Source of the DNA: Amanita rubescens
Lineage: Eukaryota; Basidiomycota; Agaricomycetes; Agaricales; Amanitaceae
NCBI GenBank assembly: GCA_015039365.1
Contig: WION01000087.1
Location: 1 to 64,000 of the forward strand
Direction: 5' to 3'
DNA length: 64,000 nt
Shown: positions 1 through 10,984 of the stretch, one piece after another
How the letters are laid out: the number at the start of each line of letters is the position of its first letter
Numbering within the stretch: position 1 is the stretch's first letter
Translations under genes and position numbers: made by a program
The notes under the pieces: model-generated
Databases searched by the model: none
What the model saw: the letters and a program-made list of their open reading frames with translations, nothing else
Told to the model about the DNA's origin: nothing

Positions 1-885
1 GAATCCGAAAATAACGGCCTGAATTAATCGCTTGTAGCGCAGAAGCACCAATGACCTCAACGACGCGATTATGATAGCGAGGAACGGTGAAAAGATCGTC
101 CAGTTGGAAAGTTTGGTATACTCCGTTATTGACACGCAAAATTTCATACCAAGATGTAAGCGTCTGATGCTGTGACGTGCATGAGAAACCTTACACACGT
201 AGTGTAAAAGAAAGCATTCCGCTTACTGCTGTCATATCGCCGAGGACCCAGTAACCATTTGTTTGCTGATTATTTGTTACCTCGTATCCACCGGGAGGAT
301 TCCACCACTGAACTCCACGAGTGTCGAGGAATTGCAAAACGATGTTCCCGGGCCGCCTCTCGTCGGGGTTGATCCTGAGCTCGCGGAAACGGTGTTCAGC
401 TGGAGTACCAAGCTGCAAAATTCGCTCGTTAAGAGACACTTGAAACATAGTCAATTTTTTGCAGACAACTGACAGTTGGAATCTGGGTATAAGAGCCAAC
501 CAAACCCAGCTTAAGGTTCCCTGTGACCCTCATCGGATTTTGGCGGTACCTAAGCTGATTGTTTAACGTGAAAACATTATAAATTCCATCATTGATGCGT
601 AAAACCCGTTCAGGGTATCCATTCCCTTGCTGTGACATGAGTGAGACACTTAAAATCTCGGTTTAAATGTATTCCACTTGCCTGAGGTCTCTTTAGAACC
701 CAATAGCCATCCTCCGGGCGACGTTGACTGGTGGCCGGCCGATGCCCTAAACTCGTAGCTGAACGTTGAATGCCATGCCCCTGAGGACGACGCCCTTGAC
801 CTGGGGCGGGAGTATTACTGCGAAGAGGAGTTGAGACCACAGAGTTACAAAATAAGAAGAAAAGCAATGCGTAGAAAAACAACAT
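1..885 (-). CDS. Secreted two-repeat protein of a local family (copy A), runs off the left edge
   Basis: I do not recognise the family. The start at 885 opens a strong signal peptide (MLFFYALLFFLFCNSVVS) followed by a short Pro/Gln/Arg-rich linker. Then comes a module seen twice: a segment like ILRVNNGVYQTFQLDD, a segment like LVGSYTQIPTVS, a segment like FRELRINPDERRPG, and a closing block NGYWVLGDMTAVSG. The pieces lie in shifting frames (610-885, 429-638, 191-499, then 1-180), so several short introns or frameshifts separate them; I could not place every border. The 3' end lies outside the window. Copy B at 1693-2739 has the same order and a similar signal peptide. A TATA box and a conserved start-site element lie about 65-110 bp upstream. 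The protein is probably exported; function is unknown. Confidence 0.55.
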
Positions 886-950
886 GATCAATGTCCTGCG
901 CGTGGAGTTATATACCCACAAGGTAGATGAGGGGATGTATAGAAAAGAAG

Positions 951-993
951 GAGACCGGCTCTGAGGACTGAGGGGATTCAACACAGATTTATA
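951..993 (-). promoter_or_regulatory. Core promoter of copy A: TATA box plus shared start-site element
   Basis: On the minus strand TATAAATC (986-993) is followed about 20 nt later by CCTCAGAGCCGGTCTC (951-966), some 65 nt before the ATG. The same pair occurs before three other secreted-protein genes in this window. Confidence 0.5.
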
Positions 994-1692
994 CAGTTTT
1001 ACTCACCACATGACACATCACGATGATGTTAAGCATTGGTCTTGAAACTTGATACCAGCTCGCGCACTGGTCCATGTCGTCAAACCTGGCATCAATTGCG
1101 TCAGCGATAAGATCCTGAAACGACCTCGCGACATCTGATTCAAAAATCTTTCCTTAACCCATCGAACTCGAGGAACGTGCAGTGATGCATACACAGAAGG
1201 GGAAAGAGGAAGGCGGTTCCGAAGACGACGTTCGAGTTCGGAATCGGAGAGATCCCAGCACAGTTCCCACGCCGCGCTCTCTCAGGCTTCAACGGTTATC
1301 AACTGGGGCTCAAACGGTTGCTCGCGGCTTTTTACATCACATAAACAAGTTTCGCCAAGCGCTCTTGGAAACCTGGATGAGCGCGTCTGGTTGACATCAC
1401 AGTCAAGGGAATTACAGACGAACCTTGGCTGGCCATAGTACCAAATCTGAGAAAAAGGTTGATAAAACCTCTGGCAGCAAGAATAGTTCACAAAATTCAA
1501 GTTCGTTGTCATGGCATGATTTGTATGTAAAAAGAGTTTGCAAGTACATAATAAAGCACACATGTCTATCGAATTAAATAAAAATGAATCCGAACGTCGT
1601 ATTCCGACTCGCAGCCGTCCCAAGGCCGATGATACACAAATTATCTCATTGCTACGGGATGTTGATGCCGGGTTGCGGCATGTAGGAGGTTG
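986..1692. other. Gap between secreted copies A and B
   Basis: Beyond the copy A promoter I see no gene here. Open frames at 1182-1394 and 1282-1623 overlap each other on opposite strands and show no domain or splice structure. Confidence 0.4.
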
Positions 1693-2739
1693 TCAATGAG
1701 ATTCCCTCTGGCTGGGTGGCGTCGTGTCTAATGCTGAGCTTCGTGTAACGAACCTGTATTTGGAAATGGATGCCTTCCTATGAGGTTCGACGATAGGTGA
1801 GACACTTGAATGGTGATCAAATTGCAGTAGACCACTGACATATGGAGCCCGAACATAATCGCCAACCAAACGCGCCAACTCTTGCGGCGTTCCGAGTGTG
1901 AATGCGCCTAAACTGGTCATCCAACATGAAAGTTTTATGAGATCCTGAACCGTCAATTTGCAAAATCTTCTTCCAAGCGTGATCTGATGTGTCCTGTGAT
2001 ATGAGGGAGAGTTTATAAGCCCGAAGCAGAAGCAAATATCCCGCCTACCCTTGTCATTTCGGTAGCGACCCAGTACCCGTCCATGGGCAGGAGTACATTA
2101 TGTTCAGGGGGATCGGGCATGATATCCAACTCAGAGAATGGGGAAGGAATAATTTGGGCAACAAGTGTAGGGACTGGATGATCGCTATGTTCATCGGTAT
2201 AGATAGCGATGACCAGCTCCTTGAAACGATCGTCTGCGGGGCTATTAACCTGCAAAAACCGTCTGTAGGTGAACACTGATAGCCGAACTCCAGAAGATCA
2301 CTCACAGTTGGAACCCGAACCCAGGTGCCAACCAAATGTGCCTTGTCTGCACGCGTTTCGAGCACACGACGTCGAATGATCGCGAAATTTGCATCAACAC
2401 GGACAAGTATATATGCTCCGCCGTCATAGTGTAACAGATAACCAGCATGAATGAGTATAAATTCGAGTCCAAAGTAAGTATCCTGCTTACTCGTAGCAAC
2501 TTGGCGGTCCAGAGGCCATTACGGCCGTCGGGGACAGGATAAATTTTCCTGTGACCAGAAAGAGCTGTTTGGGGTCTCGAGATGAGAGGGGGTGGAGTGG
2601 AGCTCTGATCGGTAGATCCGTATGAAATAACAACATTATTTTTGTTTCTTCTAGAGCTTCTGCTAGAAGATTCGCCAGCAGGTAAAGCAACCACAGAAGT
2701 GCCAAATAGGAAGAAAAGCCATGCGTATATGAACAGCAT
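1693..2739 (-). CDS. Secreted two-repeat protein of a local family (copy B)
   Basis: Paralogue of the gene at 1-885. The ATG at 2739 starts a signal peptide (MLFIYAWLFFLFGTSVVALP), then a Ser/Arg/Pro-rich linker and a degenerate closing block (RNGLWTAKLLRVSRI). Two repeat modules follow: LVGTWVRVPTVSDLL, then RFLQVNSPADDRFKEL, then DGYWVATEMTRVGG (2013-2365), and a second with ILQIDG, TFMLDDQFRR and LVGDYVRAPYVSGLL (1693-2035). Frames change between modules, so the model needs four or more introns whose borders I cannot fix. It probably encodes an exported protein; no known domain is recognised. The distal module looks more eroded than in copy A, so loss of function is possible. Confidence 0.5.
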
Positions 2740-2835
2740 GATTGATGTCCTTGATAGACAGCGTTAATTGGGCGATGGCGGAACGCGTGTCGAAGTACGA
2801 AAAAGATAGAGGCGAAGTAGTGTTAGAAAAGAACA

Positions 2836-2880
2836 GAGACCAGCTCTGGGGCGTCCAAAAAACTGACACAATTTTATATT
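2836..2880 (-). promoter_or_regulatory. Core promoter of copy B: TATA box plus shared start-site element
   Basis: Minus-strand AATATAAAAT (2871-2880) precedes CCCAGAGCTGGTCTC (2836-2850) by about 20 nt, roughly 100 nt before the ATG. It is the same arrangement as in copy A and at 19.3 and 27.1 kb. Confidence 0.5.
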
Positions 2881-3980
2881 TTTTTTCGCTCAAGATGTGC
2901 CACCCACGATGATGGTGTCACCTCCTGACATTTGATGCACGTTGCATGGGGTACTAGCGGCTGGCAGAGGACGACGGAGGAGAACGGGACAGTTGCGGGG
3001 GAGGAAACTCGGATCAGCGCACAGTGATGGCCGATTCAGATATCTCTAGCGTGACCGGTGACCATCGATTGCGCTCAGCGAAGGCTACTAGCAATTCATG
3101 AACATGACGCCATCATTACAAGTCTGCAGGACTATTTACCGCATTGCCAGCCCGGCCCAGCCAAGGTGTAGCGTGACAATTTATAGCAAGTATTGAAGTA
3201 ATGGTAACAATAAACATGGCCAGAGCGTGAGAGCATCCAAGAAAGGAAATGGTGCTCCACTTCAACTCTCGCTAGTTCTTACGTGGGTTTGCTCGCGGCC
3301 GAGGATGTCATACAACGTAGGGAATTGAGAAGTGCTCTCAGGAGTCCGATGACCAACTTTGCATCTGGCCATTGCATGCAGCATACACTGCCGTGCGTAG
3401 TTTGTTTTCGTAATTGTTTTCCTGACCGACCTTTGTTATACAGTCCCTCATTACACTCATATGATTAGGATTCAGCTTTCGCTTCCTTGAGGAAAATCAA
3501 CCGTTGGCGTTATTAATGGCATATAAAACGATACGCGCATAGTGCATGGATGGCCGGATGTCGAGGAGCTGGGTTAGAAATGACGTAGTTATCCATCATT
3601 TCTCCCAACAGGCCTGCGCATCAAGTGTAACGCTTATGCGCTCGACTGGGATGCGAACGAGCATATCTTGCTGGAATTGTGCCCTAACCTAGCGACACGG
3701 TTCTTTGATCTCTTTTCTTCCAAGGGCGACTCGGGAGACATTTTCGTGGACGTTTTTTGTCATTCAATGCTAGCGCTCCATCTCCGCCGGGAACGCATAT
3801 AATAGCCAGGTTTCTCATTACGCTGCTCTACTGCAGTTTGATTTCTTGCTTCTCTGTTTACATTTGAAGCGTTACAAGCGCCGCAGGCTCTGTGAGGTGC
3901 ACCAAGAGCACCATGTTCCAACCCCTGAACTCAAAGCATATCAAGTACGCGCATATCCGTGTTATTATCTTCAGATTCAA
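2881..3980. other. Gene-poor gap
   Basis: No supported gene. Short frames such as 3283-3468 have no recognisable features, and I see no repeat shared with the rest of the window. Confidence 0.4.
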
Positions 3981-4486
3981 CTAATGCCTGTTTCCATGAA
4001 GTACCACCTGATGTCCCCTTTGATCCTTCGAAGGTATCTGCTGAAGATAAACGACGTAACCCTTAGTCTCGTCTATCCACCAATGTATTAACCTGTCTTG
4101 AGACGCCTCGAGATAATTAAGAACTTGGTAAAATTGGTCGTGCGCCCCGACTTTCTCCTCCATGTACCAAGGGTTATTATTCATTGATACTCGGCGGTGT
4201 TTGAAAAACGAATCTTCACTCCAATATCCCTCACCATCTGATTGACGATACGTTCTCAGCAAGTAATTCTGTTCTTTCTTATCCTTCAGCATTTTACTTT
4301 CCACTGCTTCCAAGGGTTGGTTTGGATAATGCTCCTGTTTCAATAGATTATTAATTGTTAAAGTTAATAATGGACACAACAATATGTACGTACCCAGGAA
4401 GCTTGATTCTGATCATTAGTGGGCACGGGCAAGGCGAGTCCGGTGCAGAGGGCGATAAAGAAGACAGCAATGAAAGAAAGACGCAT
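3981..4486 (-). CDS. Small secreted protein, two exons
   Basis: The start at 4486 encodes a signal peptide (MRLSFIAVFFIALCTGLALP) and ends after the tryptophan of NDQNQASW at a GTACGT donor. A 60-nt intron ending in AAACAG brings in the second exon at about 4343, in phase, which runs to the stop at 3981. The mature part (about 140 residues) is hydrophilic, has no cysteine pattern and contains GEGYWSEDSFF and IHWWIDETKGYVVYLQ. I do not recognise the family; as a small secreted protein it could act outside the cell or at a host interface, which is inference only. A decayed copy of exon 2 lies at 7975-8365 inside the large tandem duplication. Confidence 0.65.
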
Positions 4487-5054
4487 GTTTGTTTCTGCAG
4501 GGCCAGCCTGTTGAAATTCCGGCTGAGCCATGGCTATTTAACTGCACCATCGCTCGCCATGGGTATGACGGATTACTTATTGAGCTTTAAACTTTAAGAT
4601 TGATGGTCGCCAAGCATCTTGTTCATCATGTTCCTGGATCAGCGGTAGTGTGGGGAAGAACATCAGGAGTCATACTACACCGTCGAAGCAGTTCAACATA
4701 CTTGACCAGAAAAAAGAGAGTACAAATAAGAATCGCTGGGAAGATAAGACCACTATTATTATTGACGCACACGGATAGGGAGAGAACTGAATGATTGATG
4801 ATCACCAAGCATTCATGAATGGTTCGGGTTCGTCCGTCCATGGCCATCTATATAGTCGCCGACCTATCTCCGTCCCCGCCAATCTCCAGCGTCGAGGAGG
4901 CTGGCGATTCATAAATGTACGTTGCAGGAACCTGAGGAGGAAAAGCAAAAGGTTAGAAACCTGGCGAGGTCAGATGACGCCTCCTCCAACAGCGAAAATA
5001 AACCCGCGCTCTGAAATCAAAGAACTTGTTGATGGCAACCCTTCGTTCACGATG
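4487..5054. other. Gap upstream of the small secreted gene; partly duplicated at 8.3 kb
   Basis: No supported gene. The stretch from about 4867 to 5054 recurs at about 8310-8500. A short direct repeat (ATTGATG followed by CCAAGCAT) occurs near 4600 and 4793, suggesting older local duplication. Confidence 0.4.
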
Positions 5055-6400
5055 CATCGCATGATGTGTTAAATGTGTAATATTTAGCATGTGGCCGATG
5101 AGTCGCTGACCCATCGTCTTGGGGAAAATCAATCGTTAGGGGTAGTGTTATAACCGGCATTAGGCGTCCTTGAACTCGAACGCGATGAGGTCCTTGCAAT
5201 CCGCCAAGTGAAATGATAGCCAATGATATCGTGGCATGCGTTTCCCACGCCGTCCTGCCACACGTTGTGCTCGTTCGTCGACTCGCTGCAAGACAACATC
5301 AACTCTGAACGCTCGGAGAATTCCAAATCTCAAGTCGAGGTGCCGTTAGTATCACATGATGGCCTATTTACCACTACTCAGCATTTCAGGAATGAAGAGA
5401 GACGGTCTATCTACGCATGTAGATAGATTCGATAACTTTGCCATTTCCGAATATCTTTGTGAACATTTGAACTGGGGGATTGAAGACAAGGTGAATGGAA
5501 TGCCACTTTACCCCTTCTGATTTCAGCTGCGAGCCCTTATCGTTTTCATCGATTATCTTGTCGCGGCCTTGCTGGGAGAATTAGAACAATATCAAGATAG
5601 GTGATTCGAGAACGTTCGCGATTTGGAGATGCCCTGTGTCCTCATGTCCGTTTAACCTAGACGTATGCGGAAACGCGTATGAAACTGTATGAACAGTATG
5701 ACTTTGCCGGGAACATCATGACAGATTGCATGGTCAAATCCCCAGAAGGATAAGACTGGTTGTCCGACCATAAACGGTGTAATCAGTGCGCTGAAAATGC
5801 ATAAAATAGAGGTGTATTGGCTCTATTCATCACCAAACTTTCAGACCCCTTCTACATAGTGGTGCGCTCTCTCCCGCTTCCGTACCCATACATCCGCTTA
5901 TCAGGAACTTAGAATTATGTCTTGCTCAGCCCCAGGTCATATGACTTGTGATGGTGCCAACGTCTCGGGCAAATTTGAGGGATTCAACGGCCAGCACGAA
6001 TTCAAGAGCAGCCTTTCCCAGCATATTCCCCAGTTTCGGGCCTCAGGGGCAGTATACACTTTTAACGACGTTTCAGACTTTAAAGGAAAGTTTACGGGCA
6101 CTGTTGGACCGGAGGAATTTCGTATTCAGTTCGCAAATTCTCGTGCGAGAATAGTTGGCACGCTTGATGCTCCTATTTCTACAACGCACGAACTCGTCGG
6201 ACACTCTTCCTAGCTTCTATTCCTTCGGTTGGTCTATTCCCATTAACGAGTTGCGACGCCTAATCTCAATCATACAGTGGATGACAATCTCAATCCATAG
6301 GGGTTGATATGGCAACCTGCTTTGTAAATTGAATTACATGTGAAATCTCTTGGTTTCGTATTCATGCCCTGTTGCTTGTGGACTGCATCGCCTGAAGGCC
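5055..6400. repeat. Tandem module unit 1 (of three)
   Basis: First of three diverged copies of a roughly 1.35-kb block. Each opens with a GATGTGTTAAATGTGT-like segment and closes near TTTCGTATTCATG, and each carries one copy of a 98-99 residue gene in its second half. Unit 2 follows almost directly at 6402; unit 3 is at 8500. Confidence 0.8.
5917..6213 (+). CDS. Small unknown protein, module copy 1
   Basis: A 98-residue single-exon frame opening MSCSAPGHMTCDGANVSG. It has no signal peptide or membrane segment. Alternating hydrophobic and glycine-rich stretches (GKFEGFNGQHEFKS, FKGKFTGTVGPEEFRIQF) suggest an all-beta fold, but I recognise no family. Confidence that it is a gene comes from the second copy at 7276-7575: the two proteins match end to end, while flanks and many codon positions differ. 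The start is fixed by the shared AGAATTATGTC context in all three copies. Confidence 0.65.
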   Translation: MSCSAPGHMTCDGANVSGKFEGFNGQHEFKSSLSQHIPQFRASGAVYTFNDVSDFKGKFTGTVGPEEFRIQFANSRARIVGTLDAPISTTHELVGHSS

Positions 6401-6401
6401 G

Positions 6402-7790
6402 ATGTGTTAAATGTGTAGCATTTAACATGTGGCCGATGAGTCGCTGACCCATCGTCTTGGGGAAAATCAGTCGTCAATGATCGTTTTATAACTAGCATTG
6501 CCCTTGAACTCGAACGCGATGAGGTCCTTGCAATCCGCCAAGTGAAATGATACGGGGTATACGTTTCCCACGCCGTCGGGCCACGTCCTGCCACCATACC
6601 TACTACTGCCCGCCACGTTGTGACTCGTTCGTCGACTCGCTGCAGGACAACATCAACTCTGAACGCTCGGGGAATTCCAAATGCCAAGTCGAGGTCCCGT
6701 CAGTATCACATGACGGCCTATTTACCACTTCTCAGCATTTTAGAGTTTATCTACGCATGTCGATAGATTCGATAACTTTGCCATTTCCGAATATCCTTGT
6801 GAACATTTGAACCGCCGGGGATTGAAAACAAGGTGAATGGAATACCACTTTACCCCTTCTGATTTCAGCTGCGAAGTCCTATCGATTTCATCGATTATCT
6901 TGTCGCGGCCTTGGTGGGAGAATTAGAGCATGGATCTTGTCAAATATCAAGATAGGTGATCCGAGAACGTTCGCGATTTGGAGATGGGCCCTGTGTCGTC
7001 ATGTTCGTTTAAGCTAGCCGTCGTAGCAAATGCGGAAACGCGTATGAACCGTGTATGACTTCATGCCGGGAACGTTATGACAGATTGCATGATCAAATCC
7101 CCAGAAAGATAAGACTGGTTGTCAGACCATAAATAGTATAATGAATGCGCTGAAGATGCATAAAATGGAGGCGTATTGGCTCTATTCACCACCAAACTTT
7201 CCGACCCCTTCTGCATAGTGGTGTGTTCTCTTCCGCTTCCGTACTCATACATCCGCTTATCAGGGACTCAGAATTATGTCTCGCTCAGGCCAAGGCAAGC
7301 TGACTTGCAGTGATGGTACCCACCTCACGGGCGGATTTGAAGGACTCGACGGCCGGCACGAATTCAAAAGCGCCTTTGGCGATCCTATTACCCAGTTTCG
7401 GATCTCAGCGGCAGTATTCACTTATGACAACGTTGCAAGTTTGAAAGGAGGGTATTCGTGCACCGTTGGACCGGAGGAGTTCAATATTCAGTTCTTACAT
7501 TCTAATGCGAGCATAGTTGGTAGACTTGATGAACCTATGTCTACAACGCACGAACTTCTCGGATACGCTTACTAGTGTCTAGTCCTTCGGTTGGTCTATT
7601 TTTCCATTAACGAGTCGCGATGCCTAATCTCAATCATACAGTGAATGACAATCTAAATCCATAGTAGTTGATATTTGGAAACCTGCTTTGTAAATTGAAT
7701 TAAATGTGAATCGGTGCAAACATCTCTTTGTTTCGTATTCATGTCCTGTGCTTGTGGGACAATCACTATACTGAAACCGTCTGGCTAAAA
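6402..7790. repeat. Tandem module unit 2
   Basis: Second copy of the module, lying directly after unit 1 with only about 20 bp between the end of one and the start of the next. It carries the intact gene at 7276-7575. Confidence 0.8.
7276..7575 (+). CDS. Small unknown protein, module copy 2
   Basis: A 99-residue paralogue of the protein at 5917-6213, opening MSRSGQGKLTCSDGTHLTGG. It keeps the blocks DGRHEFKS, TQFRISAAV, TVGPEEF and STTHELLGY. Both intact copies keep cysteines near residue 11 but little else in common among cysteines, so disulfides are not an obvious feature. No secretion signal; probably cytosolic. Function unknown. Confidence 0.65.
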   Translation: MSRSGQGKLTCSDGTHLTGGFEGLDGRHEFKSAFGDPITQFRISAAVFTYDNVASLKGGYSCTVGPEEFNIQFLHSNASIVGRLDEPMSTTHELLGYAY

Positions 7791-7974
7791 CACCATCTCC
7801 AATCTTGTCAGACTCTCGGTTGTCGCCTGTGCACAACCCTACTCACATTCCGCAACGCACCTAAATCAATTGTAAGCTGGAGTTACTGAGTCTCCCACAA
7901 CGGACGATAGCGGACTCGAACCGCGCTTTAGTTCCCGGGCTGAACAAATTCAAGTCAGCATTTGGTCAGCATCC
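7791..7974. repeat. Segment repeated at 10.12-10.29 kb
   Basis: About 180 bp beginning GGCTAAAACACCATCTCC recurs at 10121-10290 with a few differences, including a small deletion. It marks the ends of the larger duplicated unit that contains the secreted-gene remnant and module unit 3. Confidence 0.7.
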
Positions 7975-8365
7975 GCTGAAGATAAACGACGTAACCCTTA
8001 GTCTCATCTATCCACTAATGTATTAACCTGTCTTGAGACGCCTCGAGGTAATTAAGAACTTGGTAAAACCGGTCGTGCACCCCGACTGTCTCCTCCATGT
8101 ACCAAGGGTTATTATTCATTGTTACTCAGTGTCTGAAAACCGAATCTTCGCTCCAATATCCCTCACCATCTGATTGACGATACGTTCTAAGCAAGTTATT
8201 CTGTTCTTTCTCATCCTTTAGCATTTTACTTTTCGCTGCTTCCAAGGGTTGTTTTGAATGATTCTCCTGTTTCAATGGATTATTAACTGTTAAAGTCAAT
8301 GATTCAGTCATTTTCTCCGTCCCCGGCAATATCCAGCGTCGAGGAGGCTGGGGATTCATTGCAGG
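7975..8365 (-). pseudogene. Decayed copy of the small secreted gene's exon 2
   Basis: Matches 4026-4380 closely, including LLRTYRQSDGEGYWSEDS, but after DSVFRH a stop appears because a codon was lost and a TGA formed. The signal-peptide exon is missing: the sequence jumps from the old intron directly to material matching 4867 onward, a deletion of about 490 bp relative to the parent. It is therefore not expressible as a secreted protein. Confidence 0.7.
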
Positions 8366-8820
8366 AACCTGAAGAAGAAAAGCAAAAAGTTAGAAACCTG
8401 GCGAGGTCGGATGACGCCTCCTCCAACGGCGAAAATAAATTCGCGCTCAGAAATCAAAGAACTTGCTGGATCATGATGACAACCCTTTGTTCATCGCATG
8501 ATGTGTTAAATGTGTTGCATTTAGCATGTGGCCGATGGGTTGCTGACCCATCGTCTTGGGGAAAACCAGTCGTTAGTGGTCGTTTTATAACCAGCATTAG
8601 GCGTCCTTGAACTCGAACGCGATGGCTCGGGGGTCCTTGCAACCCGCCGAGTGAAATGATAGTCAACTTTGATATCGATGAAGCGTGGTATACGTTTCCC
8701 ACGCTGTCACCCATTACCATGCCTACTACCCACCACGTTGTGACTCACGTTCGTCGACTCGCTGCAGGACAACATCAACTCTGAACTCGAGGAATTCCAA
8801 ATGCCAAGTTGAGGTGCCGT

Positions 8821-8903
8821 AAGTATCACATTCCCCTACCATGCGAGCATTCGCGATGGGGGCTAAACAGGAATAAAAATAAAAAAATAAAAAAGTATCA
8901 CAT
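8821..8903 (+). mobile_element. Short A-tailed insertion with 11-bp target-site duplication
   Basis: AAGTATCACAT is present at 8821-8831 and again at 8893-8903. Units 1 and 2 have this target only once (near 5350 and 6705). The 61 bp between start TCCCCTACCATGCGAGC and end in an A-rich tract. An A-rich 3' end plus target duplication is the signature of LINE-machinery retroposition. The source RNA is not recognised. Confidence 0.7.
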
Positions 8904-9499
8904 GACGACCTATTTGCCACTACTCGGCATTTTAGGAATGAAGCTTGAAGAGAAACGGTTTATCTCATCTATGCATGTCGATAGATTTCGATAACTTTGC
9001 CACTTCCGAATATCTTTGTGAACGTTTGAACCGGGGGATTGAAAACAAGGTGAATGGAATGACACTTTACCCCTTCTGATTTCAGCTGCGAAGCCCTATC
9101 GATTTCATCGATTATCCTGTCGCGGCCTTGTTGGGAGAATTAGAACATGGATCTTGTCAAATATCATATAGGTAATTCGAGAACGTTTCGCGATTTGGAG
9201 ATGGGCCCTGTGTCCTCATGTCCGTTTAAACTAGCCGTCGTGGCAAATGCGGAAACGCGTATGAACCTGGATGAACAGTATGACTTCATGCCGGGAACGT
9301 TATGACAGATTGCATGGTCAAATCCCAGAAGGATAAGACTGGTTGTCAGACCATAAACGGTGTAATGAGTACGCTGAAAATGCACAAAATAGAGGCGCAT
9401 TGGCTCTATTCACCACCAAACTTTCAGACCCCTTCTGCATAGTGGTGCGCTCTCTCCCGCTTCCGTACCCATACATCCGCTCATCAGGGACTCAGAATT

Positions 9500-9796
9500 A
9501 TGTCTCGCTCAGCCCAAGGCTAGCTGACTTGTGATGGTGCCAACGTCTGGGGCCCATTTGACGGACACGACGGCCGGCACGAATTCAAATGCAACCTTAA
9601 CGGTCGTATTACCCAGTTTCGGATCTCAGCGGCAATATACACTTATGACAACGTTGCAAGTTTGAAAGGAGGGTTTACGGGCAGTGTTGGACCGAAGGAG
9701 TTCAGTGTTCGATTCTTACATTCTAATGCGGCCATAGTTGGCACACTTGATGCTCCTATTTCTACAACGCACGAACTCCTCGGATACGCTTTCTAG
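9500..9796 (+). pseudogene. Module copy 3 of the small unknown protein, with in-frame stop
   Basis: Aligns in one frame with the copies at 5917 and 7276 over all 98 codons, with the same start context and stop position, but codon 8 is TAG (9521-9523) where copy 2 has AAG. The rest of the frame is open and still encodes TQFRISAAIYTYDNVASLKG and STTHELLGYAF. The event looks recent; readthrough or a downstream start cannot be excluded, but no nearby methionine codon exists. Confidence 0.75.
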
Positions 9797-10120
9797 CGTC
9801 TAGTCCTTCGGTTGGTCTATTTTCCCATTAACGAGTCGCGATGTCTAATCTCAATCATACAGTGAATGACAATCTAAATACATAGGAGTTGATATGGCAA
9901 CCTGCTTTGTAAATTGAATTAAATGTGAATCAATGCAAATATCTCTTGGTTTCGTATTCATGTCCTGTGCTTGTGGGACAGTCACTATACTGAAACCGTC
10001 TACCACTCAAGTGTGATGAGCACATGTATTTCAGTGGCCCGGGGAGCCTGGCCGCTTTGAGTTTCTTCGCGCTGTGGATGGACATGAACGGCTGAAACTT
10101 TCAAATTGTTTAGCATCAAG

Positions 10121-10980
10121 CGGCTAAAACACCATCTCCAATCTGGTCAGACTCTCGGTTGTCGCCTGTGCACCACCCTACTCACATTCCGCAACGGATT
10201 GTAAGCTGGAGTTACTGAGTCTCCCACAACGGACGATAGCGGACTCGAACCGCACTTTAGTTCCTGGGACTGAACAAATCCAAGTCAGCATAGCACGCGA
10301 TCCCCTATCGAGGACAAATGGAGTCGCATCTTCTGTCACTCCCACTTAGCTCGGTGCGGGTGCAACTCCCATCCCACTTTTCCTGATAGCCACGATTCGC
10401 GATTTATCTCCTACATTTTGTCTTCTGTGTGTTGTACAACTCTCGGGCACCTCGTACTTCCACATTGGTGGCAGGTGCAATGGTCTCCGGTAGATCATCA
10501 CTGTATATACAACCCTGTAAGGCGCTCAGCTTGGGTCCCAGAATCACTGTTTCTTCAGCCAGAAGTAAATTCCAATCACGAAGCAAGTGAACCGCCGCGG
10601 GTGCTGCATCGCGGTTCTATCTATTACTGCCATGGGCCTTCCTAGTCAAAGCATCGCTCTATGCACGTTGGATATCTTCCTCAGTTCGTCACTGATAACC
10701 TGAAACGGTATGAGCTTCGTTGCAGAATTCTTTTCATGTGTCGAGAAAGCGTGGATCAAGTCAAAGGCCGATTTTATCAAGATAGGTGATTTGAGTGATA
10801 TTGGCGATTCGTCGATGACCCTTCAGCGTCATATCCTTTTAATCTACGCCGGCTTTTGATGAACATATATCGTATGGCGATTTTTCCGACATGAAACACC
10901 ATGACAGATAACATGCTATAACATGGAATCCATCAAAGATTAGACCACGTGTCCTGCGGCATATTCTGTAAGATGAGTAA
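10121..10980. other. Repeat end and degenerate module fragment
   Basis: 10121-10290 is the second copy of the segment at 7791-7974. About 10770-10920 is a worn relic of the module (TATCAAGATAGGTGAT- and CATGACAGAT-type pieces also seen near 5590-5730). No gene is supported. Confidence 0.5.
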
Positions 10981-10984
10981 GCTT

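Larger units (their letters stand above)
8500..10110. repeat. Tandem module unit 3, with an insertion
   Basis: Third copy of the module. Relative to units 1 and 2 it has a 61-bp insert at 8832-8892 flanked by a duplicated 11-mer, an extra stretch of about 90 bp near 10020-10110, and the inactivated gene copy at 9500-9796. Confidence 0.75.

Noticed and set aside
5055..10290. CRISPR-like or satellite array
   Set aside because: Repeats are long, few and gene-bearing; the organism is a fungus.
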